From: Parastagonospora avenae f. sp. tritici 18332-5
Taxonomy: Eukaryota; Ascomycota; Dothideomycetes; Pleosporales; Phaeosphaeriaceae
Assembly: GCA_022559985.1 (NCBI GenBank)
Contig: JAFJTR010000012.1
Coordinates: 248,001-312,000, forward strand
Length of the DNA: 64,000 bases
Direction of reading: 5' to 3'
Both the position numbers and the translations under genes were made by a program. Positions 33,481-45,135 of this stretch are shown here, in pieces (positions within the stretch are counted from its first letter, which is position 1; each line of letters opens with the position of its first letter). The notes under the pieces were generated by a model. The model worked only from the letters and a program-made list of their open reading frames with translations. It did no database searches and was not told the DNA's origin.

Positions 33481-34689
33481 CTAAGAACAGCACTTCAACT
33501 CATCACACACAACCCCACACGGCAACCCGCACTTCTCAACACTCGGCCTAGCCATGCTCACCGCACTTGTAACGTTTGACTTATCTTCGACCTCGTGCTC
33601 AGAAGCACGCGCAAGCTCCGGCTGCAGCGTCGCAGAATGAATGCCATAAGCATGCAGACACTCCCTAAACGTCTGTGCCTTCTTCATGAAGCTCGCGATA
33701 TCCGGATCGTCGACGACAATATGCGCACTCGCAATCGCCTTCTTCTGATCCAAGCGCCAGACGTGCAATTCGTGCACGCTCAGCACCCCGGGTATCGACT
33801 CGAGGTCGTGCTTGATATCCTCGATCTTGACGCCCAGCGGCGCAGACTGGAGGAGGATCTTGCCGCTGCGCTTCGTCAAGGGCACCGCGGAGATCAGGAT
33901 CATGATGGCGATCCACATACTAACCGCTGGATCGGCGTAGAAGCGACTGGGCGACTTGACGAACCAGATGATGACTGCGGAAATGATGACGCCGATGTTG
34001 TTGATTGCGTCGCCGATGACGTGGATCAGGACACCCATGATACCCAGATCCATGCCGTGTTTCTTCGGCGTCGCCATGATGTGCATGTGTGCGGCGTGCG
34101 TCGGGGTAGGCGAGCCGTGCTCGACATCGACGATGCCGCCGTTTCCGTGGTCGTGGTCGTGTTCGTGCAGGAAGAGCACGCTGATGATGTTGAGCCCGAG
34201 ACCGATGCAGCCGATGATTAGCACGAGCTTGGGGTTCTCGACGGGCTCGATGGAGACGAAGCGCTCGATGGATTGCAGCGCGATGCTGAGGCCCAGAGCG
34301 AGGAGGAAGGCGCCGTTGAAGAAGGCGCCGAGGAGTGAGGCGCGGGCCCAGCCGAAGGAGAGGTCTTGGGGGGAGGTTTTGCGCTCCGAGACTTGGACGG
34401 CGACGAGGGCGACGATGAAGCCGATGAGGTCGTTGAGCTGGGTGTGTTAGGGAGGGAGTATGTGATGATGGAATTGACGTACGTAGTGGAAAGCATCGGC
34501 TACGAGGGCTAGAGATCCAGTGTAGAAGCCGACCGAGATCTCTGCAGCGAAGAAACAGAAGGAGATGGCGATGACGGCACGTAGTCGGGTCTTTCGTTCT
34601 AGCTGAAAGCCACCATGCTTGTGGTCATGCTCATGACCCTCTGCATGATTGTGTCCGTGCTCGTGCCCGTGGGTATGCGAATGCGCCAT
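33481..34689 (-). CDS. Zinc transporter, cation diffusion facilitator (Zrc1/Cot1-like)
   Basis: Moves Zn2+ (and perhaps Co2+) from cytosol into the vacuole or secretory lumen in exchange for protons. Exons 34483-34689 and 33481-34437 give 387 aa. The N-terminus is His-rich (MAHSHTHGHEHGHNH). TM2 and TM5 carry the family's metal site: VADAFHYLND and GDAINNIGV. A His-rich loop lies between TM4 and TM5 (HEHDHDHG). The C-terminal cytosolic domain reads SVHELHVWRLDQKKAIASAH. The terminal CGLPCGVVCDELKCC tail is Cys-rich. Splice sites are GTACGT/CCCAG. Intact and of normal length. Confidence 0.93.
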
Positions 34690-35259
34690 GCTGAAGTAAT
34701 GATGAAGTAGGAGGTGTTGAGAAAGGAATAAGAAGCATAGGAATTGAAAATTTGTAAGAGCCGAAGACAACAAGGTATACACACGAACTGAAGGACAATT
34801 GGGTATACAAACGGCTGGCTATGGTGTAAACATATACTCGCCTTGCGACACCTGCCCGCGATGATGGTGACATATCGATCACTCACTGAGCGGCGACCCC
34901 TGGTTACAACTGCCTCATCTACGTCGCCGCTTGTTCACCGCGCATTCCACGAAAATCCGTCGTACGGCCCCGCGTCATGTTGTGCACGGAAGGAAGGAAG
35001 AACGAGCACACGCAATGGTGAAGCCAAGGGAGTGGTCGTGAATAGTGCCTGTCACATGATAAATGGCCTAGCGCAGATCGACAGCAGCCAGGGTCCAACG
35101 GTCGGCCAGACCCCTCTGCCGGCGCAAAATAATCTCAGCCGACGCGACTGTTACCGCTACATCACACTTCACCAAGACAACTCTCACAAAGTGTTACCAG
35201 ACACCCGCTTCCGAGCTTACCACCAGCAACTGATCCGTCAGCCACACACATCCTTCACC
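34690..35259. other. Divergent intergenic region
   Basis: Shared upstream region of the zinc transporter (minus) and the small zinc-finger gene (plus). No regulatory motif was identified with confidence. Confidence 0.5.
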
Positions 35260-35631
35260 ATGGGTAACGGAGCCAAGTACGCCGTCCTCACATTCCACCT
35301 GCCGGGGCGCATAGAGGGGCACATCTAACACATTGCACAGGGCACAGCAGAAGCGCGACCGCAAGGGCGACAGCGGCCCCAAAGAAGCAAAGTCGCAGAT
35401 CAAATCCGTAAGACCTCCACAGCCAAAAAAACGCCAGTTGTCCGGGGAAAAGTCGCACGTACTAACAAACTGGCACGATAGAACGCCGCAGCCCAGACAA
35501 TCAAGTGCAAAACCTGCTTCCAGACCTTCCAGGGCACCACGAGCCAGAAGATGCTGACGGACCACGCGAGCAACAAGCATAGCAAGCAGTTTGCCGACTG
35601 CTTCAACGCCGACGAGGGTGTGTCGAAGTAA
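35260..35631 (+). CDS. Small zinc-finger protein (4F5/ZNF706-like), three exons
   Basis: Exons 35260-35276, 35341-35407 and 35482-35631 give only 77 aa, so simple ORF calling misses it. The basic N-terminus MGNGAKAQQKRDRKG is the 4F5/SERF-like part. A single C2H2 finger follows: CKTCFQTF, a 12-residue-type spacer, then H-ASNKH. The end is SKQFADCFNADEGVSK. Introns are GTACGC/CACAG and GTAAGA/GATAG with branch TACTAAC. Fungal homologues are conserved in size and start; the role is unknown. The long antisense frame here (35194-35862) is a shadow. Confidence 0.85.
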
Positions 35632-36308
35632 ATGCGACGGGGCGAGGGATGTACTTGGGGTTTTTGAATGCATGAGATACCACGGTGGCAGCGAGGAGTT
35701 GAGGGGATGAGGCGTGGTGGGAGTGGGCATGAGGCGGCGTAGGGTACAATATACTTGGGATACATTGATGAATGAACGGAGTTTGGTCGCGCGATTGTGA
35801 GCTGCAGAAATGCTTGGTGGTTGTAGGACATGGTATGGTATGTGATAGTTTGCACTAACCAAACAAGATCTGGCACCGGCTAGGGACGTTGCTCAAGCCG
35901 AAGTGCTGGTATTTACGCCCGGTATGGAGAAACACAAGCTACGCTGACATTGCCTGTAACACTCGGAGAACTACTAGCATATCTCAACGCGGTAGGACGA
36001 AGATCTGACGGCTGTATTACGTTTCAAGGCTGCTCTGGTCCGAGATGGATGGATTGTCGTGGTGTTCAAAAGTGAGATAATGCCGCCTCGCCCCGAACTG
36101 GTAAGTAAACTAGGGGGCTTAGCTTTTTTCAATCCCAGTCCGACTGCTTAAGGAAGCACGAAGTATTGTTCTGCCGACTGGGACTTGTGAGTGCTAGGTG
36201 AAGGTGACGTACTGGAACTAGCCCGTGCGCGAACCTCGGTCGCTCTCACTTATCGATGGCGCATCTCACAGCTCCACCTTACACGTTGCAACCTTTACTA
36301 AAACGATC
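35632..36308. other. Intergenic, no gene seen
   Basis: Spacer between two plus-strand genes. A poly-T tract lies near 36125. Nothing else was seen. Confidence 0.45.
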
Positions 36309-37447
36309 ATGGCCAATACTGAAGACGACGGTACGGTGCCTGTGATCCGTTTCAAGCGGCGCAAGATCGCACACCCAAAGCGCGTAAATGCCGAAGACGA
36401 TGCTGCTATCACATCCGAGTCGCAAGCTCCTGATGCAGGAACCTGGGCGGACAATGCGACGACACCACCAGCGGAGCCGCAAGACGAGGACGACTCAGTA
36501 CCGAACCTAAGAGACATCATACGGAACCGAAAGCGCCCGCGCGACCGGCTGAGAGATGTTGCGCGCAAAGCAGAGGCTCCCAGAGCCGAGCTCGTTCCCG
36601 TCGAGGCACCACGGGAGGGCCTCTATACAAGCCGCTTCGTCGCGCAGACTGGCCAAGTCGTAGATAAAGACGACAAGCAGATGTGAGTGGAAATCCTGGT
36701 ATTCCGGACTGCGATAAAGGACACTCTCTAACGTACCAGGACGAAATTTGTAGAAGCTCGACTGGCTGAACAGAACTTCCGCCAGTATGGCTGGCCTATT
36801 CCACCACACCTCCAGGCTACCGTAGCGGAGATTGCACCCGATCTGGAGAATACCATGAGCACAACTTCCTCGCAGCCAGGTCCATCAGCAGAGGCCCCGA
36901 GTCCTGCAAATATCGAACATAGCATTCGCCTCGCAGCAGGCATGGGCAAGATTGAAGAAGTCGACATCGCGCCCGTCCCAAAACGGACAGACGAGAAGTG
37001 GCGGCGTCTTGAGAACGGCGAGTTCGAGCACGTTGCTACAGGCAAAGTGCGACTAGGCAGAGACGGCAAACCTCGACGACCGCCAAAGCGAAGGAACAGT
37101 GACGATATCCGGCGTGACCAGATGGTCGATACAGTGCTGAGTGAAGCTAAACGTAAGATAACTCAATGTCTCATTACAAACACCCGCTAACACCAACAGT
37201 GGACTACTTCGATGCACAAGCATACGCCAACCTGCGCGCACCTGCATCCGCCAACAACGACGATGCCATCCTCGCACAATTCCAAGCCGATTATTACGAA
37301 TCCGTCGAAGACGCGCGACAGCAGCAGCGCAAAGCAGCACCAGCAGCCAGCAAAGACGCGCCAAAAGGGCCGAAACTCGGTGGCTCCAAGAGCGCTAGAG
37401 CAAAGATGCGTCTTGCAGAAGAACAAGCCGCAAAGGCCAAGAGGTAA
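36309..37447 (+). CDS. Hep59/Tls1-like (C9ORF78) splicing-associated protein
   Basis: Nuclear protein of the hepatocellular carcinoma-associated antigen 59 family; fission yeast Tls1 acts in splicing of shelterin transcripts. Exons 36309-36682, 36740-37152 and 37200-37447 give 344 aa. The N-terminal basic IRFKRRKI is followed by 'VPNLRDIIRNRKRPRDR'. The Hep59 domain includes 'FVAQTGQVVDKDDKQM', EARLAEQNFRQYGWP and RLAAGMGKIEEVDI, with a Lys/Arg-rich C-terminus. Introns are short (57 and 47 bp) with GTGAGT/CCAG and GTAAGA/ACAG. Confidence 0.85.
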
Positions 37448-37980
37448 CGTACTGTGGTTTTTGCGAGTTGACGTTACGCGTGTTAAATATTGTGTTGTTG
37501 GTTAGTTTTCTGCGTATTATCGTGTTGTGACGTTGTTAACAAGGGCAATAGTGGACAACGACAGAACGATGGCCGACTGCTTGAACGGTCTGAGTGGCAA
37601 TCGACTGATGTGAAGAAGACGACTTGGTACAACTCCTAGAGCCGAAAACACCAGGCGTGACCATACTTTGTGAACCGGAATAGCCAACACAAAGCAGACT
37701 ACGCTCACGTTCTGCGGACCTATCACGATGTCGCCAAACAACATGGCGACCGGGAATTATCACCAGGCTTGGAGACACTCACCATGATCCGGACGGATGG
37801 ACTAACGAATTGGAATTGTTTCTTTTCTCATTTGTTTCCAGCGATACGCGATACTCGTACACTACATGCCCAAACCAAGGAGAGCTTTTCATTACATCTC
37901 GAATCCAAATCAACGCCCTAACATAAAACACACTCAATTACAATCCCAGCTTCCATCCCAACCACTATCCGCTACTACAT
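37448..37980. other. Convergent intergenic region
   Basis: 3' flanks of the Hep59 gene and the next minus-strand gene. No feature was recognised. Confidence 0.45.
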
Positions 37981-38615
37981 CTACGCCCCCTGCCTCGCCT
38001 TCTCACTACAAATCAACGCAATAATCCGCGACAATTCGGCGCTCTGCGCAAACTGCTCCTGCTTCGTCTGCTCGTCTACATCCGCGCTTGCCGCAATGTC
38101 GTTGCTCACCTTGAGCATGCGGTTCTGCAGCGTCAGCAGCTTCGACAGCGTGTTGTCGAGGAACGGCGCGCTGAAGGTGATGTTCGTGGGCGACTGGCCG
38201 TTGTTGGGCAGGCGCATTTCGAGCTTGCGAGGGGGTTTCTTTGTGGTTGTGGAGGGGGCGGACTGGGCAGGTTGTTGGGAGGCTTGTTGGCCTGGTCTGG
38301 CGTTGAAGTTAGTTTCGGTAGGGTGGCGGTTCAATAGCGCAGCCGTTGAAGTGTCGCTCAACGGCCGCTAATGAACGTAACGTACCTCTCGCGCTCAACG
38401 AACGTGATGTTCTCGGCCATTTCGGCGACGCGGTTGGCGATTCGCGAGGCCATTATCGTGTACGGCGACATGTTGGGGTTGGCGCCGTTGGGCGCGCCAT
38501 TAGTCGCTGGAGCAGCCTTCTTGGTCACGGTGCCCGTGGCTTTCTTGGTTCGTGATGCGGGAGCACGGTTGGTTGTGCGGTTTACCGGCGCGGAGGCGAC
38601 TGAAGCGGCAGGCAT
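37981..38615 (-). CDS. Conserved fungal protein of unknown function
   Basis: Exons 38386-38615 and 37981-38296 give 181 aa; the intron has GTACGT, branch AACTAAC and CCAG. The N-terminus is Ala/Thr/Lys-rich. A helix MASRIANRVAEMAENITFVE lies before the splice. The C-terminal half predicts a coiled-coil-like helix LDNTLSKLLTLQNRMLKVSN and ends SRIIALICSEKARQ. No family name comes to mind; it could be a small subunit of a larger complex. Confidence 0.7.
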
Positions 38616-39148
38616 TTTTGATATGAGGGTTAGGAAGTTTGGAGTTTGGTATGTTTCTTCACGTCGTCAGCTTTGGGATTCAAGTCAAGTACGCGTTGCT
38701 CGCGTGCAAGTCTGGGCGTACGTCGAAGGTCCCGATTCGGACAGGGGTATGTGTAGCAGGTGTTTAGGAGTGAAGTACTAAATACTAACCTTTGATCAGA
38801 TGCAATGCAAGATATCAACGAGGAACAAAAGCAAGAAAAATCAATGATCAAGTATACTCTTCCACGACGTACGAAAACAGGTGCACAGCAGCTTAACAAT
38901 GACACAAGCGGTTTTGCCCCATCCGACGCAACCCCAATATCTTGACTTGAGGTGGCACACAAAGTGGGAAGCAAGCGCCACAACCTACGTCATGTCAGCG
39001 GCACAACTCGACAGGGGTTGACCACATCAGTGGAGACACACACATGGATCATCATCCTGTTCTCGATCCCGACGTCTTTCCCATATGACCTGACGGCATT
39101 TGAAGTATTCGATTCGCCATGTGCACATCCGACAACTCCTGATCAAAC
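38616..39148. other. Divergent intergenic region
   Basis: Upstream of both the unknown gene (minus) and the acyltransferase (plus). No feature was recognised. Confidence 0.45.
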
Positions 39149-41318
39149 ATGTCGCCCGCCAGACAGGCACTGAAGAAAAAAGGGAGAGAAGATCTGGGGG
39201 CTGGGTTGAGGGTGAGCAAGGAGAATATCGCAGCGCATCCTGCGGGCCCGCCGCGTTATGGCGAGTTGACGCAGGCGGAGCGCGCGTTTACGCTGGCGTC
39301 GACGTTTTTGTCGGGGGTTTTGGCGTGAGCTTGCCATGATATCGCGAACTCCAACACCAGGCTAATATCTTGCCAGAATCAGCGCGTCGCAGTTCCTCGG
39401 GGCGCCGCTGAAGCTGATTGACCCGCAATTTTACGAGGGTTACATGGCGTATACGAAAGAGAGCTTTGCGATTCTCGTCACGTGTCTCACGCAGTGGTGG
39501 GCGCCGACTGTGGTGCGGGTCAGTGGGGACTCAAGCATGGTGGGCCAGATGAGCAAGAAGAAGGATGGGAGTTTGCAGTGCGATTTTGCGGAGCGCATGG
39601 TGTTGATGGCGAATCATCAGCTGTATACTGACTGGTTGTATCTTTGGTGGATTGCGTATACGAACAGCATGCACGGGTTCATCTACATCATCCTCAAGGA
39701 GTCGCTCCGCAATATCCCAATCATCGGCTGGAGCGCGCAGTTCTACAACTTTATCTTCCTGGCGCGGAACTGGGAGGAGGATCAGCGGACGTTCAAGAAA
39801 CATCTGGGCAAGCTGAATAAGCCCAAGGACCCCATGTGGCTCATCATCTTCCCCGAGGGCACGAATCTCTCCGCAACGACGCGGGAAAAAAGCAAGAAAT
39901 GGGCTGAGAAGAATGGTCTCCAGGACATGAAGCACCAGCTTCTCCCCCGCAGCACCGGCCTGCGCTTCTGCCTCAACGAGCTGAGCGAGACGACCGAGTG
40001 GCTCTACGACTGCACCATCGCCTACGAAGGCGTGCCGCCCGGCCAATTCGGGCAAGACATCTTCACGCTGCGCTCCACCTTCTTCGAAGGCCGGCCCCCG
40101 AAATCTGTAAACATGCACTGGCGCCGCTTCCACATCTCGACCATCCCGATCCAGAATACGGCGGCTTTTGACGTCTGGCTGCGTAACCGCTGGCGCGAAA
40201 AGGACTACATGCTCGAATACTTCAGCCGCAACACGCGCTTCCCTGCCGAGGACTTCTGGAAGAATCATCTCGATATGAGTACTCAGAGCTCCCAGGGCGG
40301 GAAGAGTATCCGCAGCGTCCCGCGCCCCGCGGTGCAGATTGAAACGGAGGTGAAATCCGGGAATTGGAACGAATTCGTCAAAATCTTCGCGCCTATCACG
40401 AGCGTCATGATGGCGCTGACGGTCGCATACGGCGCATCCCCAGAAGATCTGCCCATCCCCGGCGGCAGGGAGTTTTTCGAGCAGCATATCAAGACACTAC
40501 TCGGGCAAGGCGGCGAAGTCAAGGGTCTGCCCAGTCCTGAGGAGCTGGAGAAGATGATCGAGGGCGCGGCGAAAATGGGGGCAATGCAGGCTGCGGAGCC
40601 CCAGCATTTGACCGAGGTGCAGAAGCTGACGCAGGAGAATCTGGCGAAGTTGGTGAAGGAGACGGCGATTAAGAGTGGTGCGGTGTTGCCTGGGGGGTAC
40701 AGGAGGGCGAGTACGGCGGTGCCGCGAGCGTTTACGAAGACGATGGTTGCGCCGACGATGGAGGTAAGGAAAGCTCAAACAGTCGTTAATGCCCCGACGG
40801 CAAGACGAGTAGGGCCTGCGAAACAAACCGCCCCAGCTATGAAGAAAGCACCAGCACCAGCGCCAGCATCGAAACCTAAACCCAGACCCGCACCTGCACC
40901 CCCAACCGGCCCCATGAAGGAAATCACCCTCGCCTCAGGCGTAACTATCAAAGTTCCCTCCACCGACGTCTCAGACGCAAAGAAAACAGGCATGATCGTG
41001 CTCAAGAATGGGATGAAGGTCAAGATTGAGAAGGATGAAATTGAAGAGGCACAGAAGAGGGAGGGGGGGACGGTCATGACGGCGAGCGGGGTGCCGATTA
41101 GGATTACGCCGGGGGGAGGGGTGAGTGTGGAGGGGGGGAAGAAGGTGATGGGTGAGAAGAAGCCTGTACCGCCCAAGATGAATGTGCAAAAGAATGCTCC
41201 GGCGAAGCTGAATGCAACGGCTTCGAGTGTGCAGAAGAAGACTCCTGCGCTGGCGAAGACCACTGCGGCAACGCCCGTGAAGGGTAAAAGCACGAATCCT
41301 GCGCCTAGAAAGTTGTGA
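39149..41318 (+). CDS. Lysophospholipid acyltransferase (PlsC/Cst26-like) with long tail
   Basis: Membrane enzyme transferring acyl chains to lysophosphatidic acid or lysophosphatidylinositol. Exons 39149-39324 and 39377-41318 give 705 aa. The PlsC motif I is N138-H139-QLYT-D144, and the block III motif is F217-P-E-G-T221. 'HGFIYIILKESLRNIPIIGW' and FYNFIFLARNWEEDQ also fit the Cst26/LCLAT group. The catalytic part ends near residue 400. The remaining 300 residues are Ala/Pro/Lys-rich with a short duplicated module (LASGVTIKVP and TASGVPIRITP). That makes the protein nearly twice the usual length with no intervening stop. The long antisense frame at 39531-40487 is a shadow. Confidence 0.88.
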
Positions 41319-41828
41319 ATTTCGAATCTCTGTTCTTTCTCGAGGCGTTTTGGATGGGAGGGCTGGAGTACACTGAAAGAGCGTTATCTAGCATGATTCC
41401 ACATCATTTCAATCTGGAATCGATACATCAAGAATCAAGGAGTATATGATAATCTAGCATAAATACCTCATTTTTGCACATTATCCAAAATTCAAAATTC
41501 AAACTTCAAAATCCAAAGCCTTCAACATACCAGGAAACATAACTCACACCCAAAATTCTCCACACATTTCGCCATCCAAAATACCCTGATCGCCACACCC
41601 CTTGCCCATCCCCGCCCCAACCCGTCCCACCCCTGTCCCCTTCCCGTGCCACAAATACGTCATCCTGCACCACACAACGGTCATCCAGCGTTGGAAACAG
41701 GGTTTCTTCACATGCAGTTGTGGCGCACACGACGCATCATATCGCGATCATATCATGGTACCTCGAACTATCCCACACGCACCCCTATCATTTCCAATTA
41801 TCGTTGTTGAAGACTATTCACGTTGGAC
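41319..41828. other. Intergenic, no gene seen
   Basis: Spacer between two plus-strand genes. It has AT-rich imperfect 'ttcaaaattc' repeats near 41490-41515. No gene was seen. Confidence 0.5.
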
Positions 41829-42627
41829 ATGGCAGGCTTCATCCAAAATATCATTTGGTCTTCAGTGGAGGGATTCGTCGAGGCGGGGAAGCGCTCTGCA
41901 GGCGAATATGCAGGCAACGCGCTGATTCGAGCTGGGGATGCGATTGAGAATGGGGGGAGGGGTGTTGGGAATAGTACGTCTAAAATCCACCATCTCCCAA
42001 ATCTATCCTTAATCCAAGCTGCTCTTTCCCATCTCTCATCATCCTCGATTTTTTGAAGGTCTGGTTGTTAATGGGGTGAACTTAGGCATTGAGAAAAAAG
42101 CCACGGGCTACGGGACGTCGATAACGGGTCAGACATACCACCCTTCGCCCAAAGCACTGCCCTCGACGGCGAGGAAGGCGGTGGCCAAGCGCTCGAATTC
42201 AGTGCCGGCGGGGAGCAAAGTGAGCGCTGGAGCTGGGATGGGTGTAGGGAAGAGTGTGCCACTGGGCGCGAACAAATACCCCGGTGGGAAACAAGTCCCC
42301 TCCACCGCGAAGAAAGCGTCCAGCACACTTGGAGCCGGGGCGAAATCTGTCGTCGGAACTGGCCAAAAACCCCTCACAAACACGCACACTCCCTCGTCAC
42401 TCACGCGCTCAACATCCCTCCCGCGCCCGTATCCGTCGGAGAAGAAAACCGTTGTTAGGCCTGGGCAACCGAAGCCCTTTACACCGCCAGTGGAGCAGAA
42501 GAAAAAGGCGTATCCGGGCCAGGGGAGTCGGACGCCAGTGCAGAATCAGAAGCCCAAGTATAAGCCGCTGCCGAGGCTGGGGCCGCAGGTGGGCAAGGGG
42601 GAGACCATGTCGCATTTGGTTGTTTGA
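41829..42627 (+). CDS. Hypothetical fungal protein
   Basis: Exons 41829-41973 and 42059-42627 give 237 aa; the intron has GTACGT/GAAG. The N-terminal 48 residues form an amphipathic helix-rich segment (MAGFIQNIIWSSVEGFVEAG, then SAGEYAGNALIRAGDAIE). The remainder is a Pro/Lys/Ser/Thr-rich low-complexity tail with repeated 'P..A.K' units, ending ETMSHLVV. It sits 510 bp after the acyltransferase and its tail has similar composition. Function unknown. Confidence 0.65.
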
Positions 42628-42749
42628 GAGAGGATGAGGGGATGGAGAGGCGTTTCGGGATGGGATAGGATGGGATGTAAGAATACCTGTACACGGGACG
42701 AAAGGGTCGGAGTTTTTACCAACCTCATAATCATTAGAATGTCTCTAAA

Positions 42750-44362
42750 TCATAGCACATGTCTAAACAATGGCCCGTAATTCTCAACCCCAACGCCAAC
42801 CACAACCCCGCCTCCATCCTTCTCCTCGCCCCTCGCCGCCTCTTCATGCATGGTTTGTCGCTGCACAGCCAGCGTCCCGTACTTGCGATCCAGCCTCTTA
42901 TTCTCCCGCACCAGCAGCGTACGCAGGACAATCGACAGGAAGCAGAATAAAAACATGAACGCCGCGCAAACCGAATGCCCCTTGACGTACTGCGGCCCTT
43001 CGTGCGACGGGTACATGCGCGTGCCTAGAAGCGGCCCGCACTGACCCACGAGATTCAAGATGACGATACCAGCACCACGACGTGTGTCCGAGCCTTGATT
43101 GTTCGTAACCCAAGGTAGGACATTTCCGATGGCGGGGAAGATTCCCGCTGCGGCGAGGAAGACGCCGAAGTAGCGTGCGCCGACGGAGTGCGCGGCGGCG
43201 AGGATGATGTAGCCTGTTCCGCCGATGGCGGTGAGGATGGCGATTGTGATGCCGCGCTGCTGTGTGCGGTCGGCGATATATGTAGTGCCGATGGTGACGA
43301 GGAAGGAGAGGAAAAAGGGCGGGGCGGTGAGACCTTGGGCATTGATGGAGCTGAAGCCCATGTCGCGCAGGATGGTGGGGAGGAAGACGGGGAGAGAGGA
43401 GAAGGCGACGTTGCCGGAGAAGTACATGAGCTGTGGGGAGTTAGTATGGTATCAATTTGAATGAGAAGCAGTGGGATTTTTGGGGGGGGGGGAGGATTGA
43501 TGTTGATACTTACGCCCAAAATCCACCCCTTGACGTCCATCAACCCCTGCCCAACTTCCCTCCACTCAATCCCCCCGAGCCGCTTCTTATCCCCAACCTG
43601 CAACACGCCCCTCCGCCGCGCAACATCCTTCTCCTCGTCCGTCAAAAACCTCGCCTTCTCAGGACTATCCGGCAAAAACACCCACGCGACCACCGCCATG
43701 CACACCGTCGGCAGCCCCTCGACTAGAAACAACACCCTCCACTTCGCCAACCCGGGACTCCCCCTCGTAATCCCATACGCCAGTGCGCCCGCAAACGTAT
43801 TCGCCAGCGGTGCGGCGCTGAGAAACATGCCCGCGCGCAGGCCCAGCTCGTGGCGCAGGTAGAAGAAACTCAGCAGGTAGGGTACGCCGGGGCCGTAGGC
43901 GATTTCGGCGGCGCCCATGAGGAAGCGCAGGGCCATCATTCCCGCCCAGTTGTGCGTCGCGGCTTGCACGCTTGACACGGTGCCCCAGGCGAGCACGCAC
44001 ATGGCCGCCCAGCGGTGCGGCGGGACGACTTTCCACATAATGGCCAGTGGCGCGAAGACAATGTACGATATGTAGAAGATTGTTAAGAGCCATTGGTAAT
44101 CTGGGGACGAAAGGCGCAGGTCCTTTTCCATGCCGGCGATGCGCGCGTTGCCGATGTTGCTGCGATCGAGGAAGGCGAGGAGGTAGAGAGCCGAGAGAAG
44201 GGGGATCAAATGGATGTCGAGTTTCCTGCGAACGCGCGCTGAAATTACGGGGTCGATTGCGGTTTGGGGTTCGACATGTTGGGCCTCGAGTTTGGGAGGG
44301 GATTCATGGCATTCTTGGGAGGGGTGCGGGGAGGGCGAGGGTTTGGATGTGAAGAGGCGCAT
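42750..44362 (-). CDS. MFS transporter, anion:cation symporter (allantoate permease-like)
   Basis: Plasma-membrane carrier of the Dal5/ACS type, a group taking up nicotinate, allantoate, biotin and similar anions. Exons 43514-44362 and 42750-43430 give 509 aa; the intron has GTAAGT/ACAG. Twelve hydrophobic segments can be followed. Family marks include 'LYLLAFLDRSNIGNARIAGM', LRFLMGAAEIAYGPGVPYLL, LPDSPEKARFLTDEEK and the C-terminal 'RRGAGIVILNLVGQCGPLLG' with GTRMYP. The substrate cannot be told. Confidence 0.9.
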
Positions 44363-45135
44363 TTTGACTTGAAGTTTGAAAGAAAGAAAGCGGAAAGGAA
44401 CGAGGGGGTGATATTATATGGGTAGAAACCACCAAGCAGAAAATAAGCTTCCCAAGCATTACTGCCGGCGAAGCTTGACGCCAGGGTTCAGTTGCATCAT
44501 GGAGCCATGGATCGCCGCGTCTAGTAGCTTGTTGGGGTATCGCCATGTGGGGATGGGGTCGGAAATAAGGTTTCGGTACGACAGCCTGCAGCTTGACAGC
44601 TCTTCGAAAGAAATATCGAGATAGGGCCGGTGCGGAAGCTGACGAGGGGCATGTTTCCTACTTCGCGCATGCTTACATCTGTTGGGTGAGCAAGAGTTTC
44701 TCCGAATTACCGCCTATAGACAGTTGCACATACCTGTTTCACCAACCTTGGTTCGGACTTCGCACAAGCAAGTGCCTCCTCAAACCCAAATAACAGACGC
44801 ACACCAGCAAAGAAAGTCCTTCATATTGCGCGCGAACATTTGTAGGGAAGCTTACTCATTAGGAAGAATGCTCCAGTCCGTAAAGCTACCTGCAATCTCA
44901 AATAGAGTTTCCGTGTCAGCTCTGTGAGACGACACCATCTACAACTTGAAGTAAGTAATGCTCTCCAAAGAATCTGTAGTAGCAACATATTCGAATAAAT
45001 ATTCCCGCTCGACCAACAGTGAGCTGGGAGTTTTCTCAACGCCTAGTCGCTATGAACAATATCTAGCTATACATACAACAAGATGATCCGGTCTATGAAT
45101 AGCTGCCGCCAAGAGAACTCCAAGTAAAGCTGAAT
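44363..45135. other. Intergenic, no gene seen
   Basis: Upstream of the MFS carrier and downstream of the TM9 gene. The short + strand frames (44418-44927) overlap one another in different frames and show no features. Confidence 0.5.

Noticed and set aside
33595..34221. 208-codon + strand frame
   Set aside because: Antisense to the zinc transporter; Asp/Arg-rich composition is the mirror of its codons.
35194..35862. 222-codon minus-strand frame
   Set aside because: Overlaps all three exons of the small zinc-finger gene, whose splice sites and C2H2 motif are much stronger evidence.
39531..40487. 318-codon open frame on the minus strand
   Set aside because: It lies exactly antisense to the conserved acyltransferase exon; GC-rich third positions keep it open and it shows no domain.
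43055..43520. Apparent C-terminal extension 'PPPPPKIPLLL' of the MFS carrier
   Set aside because: This is readthrough of the intron; the GTAAGT/ACAG join restores the conserved continuation LMYFSGNVAF.
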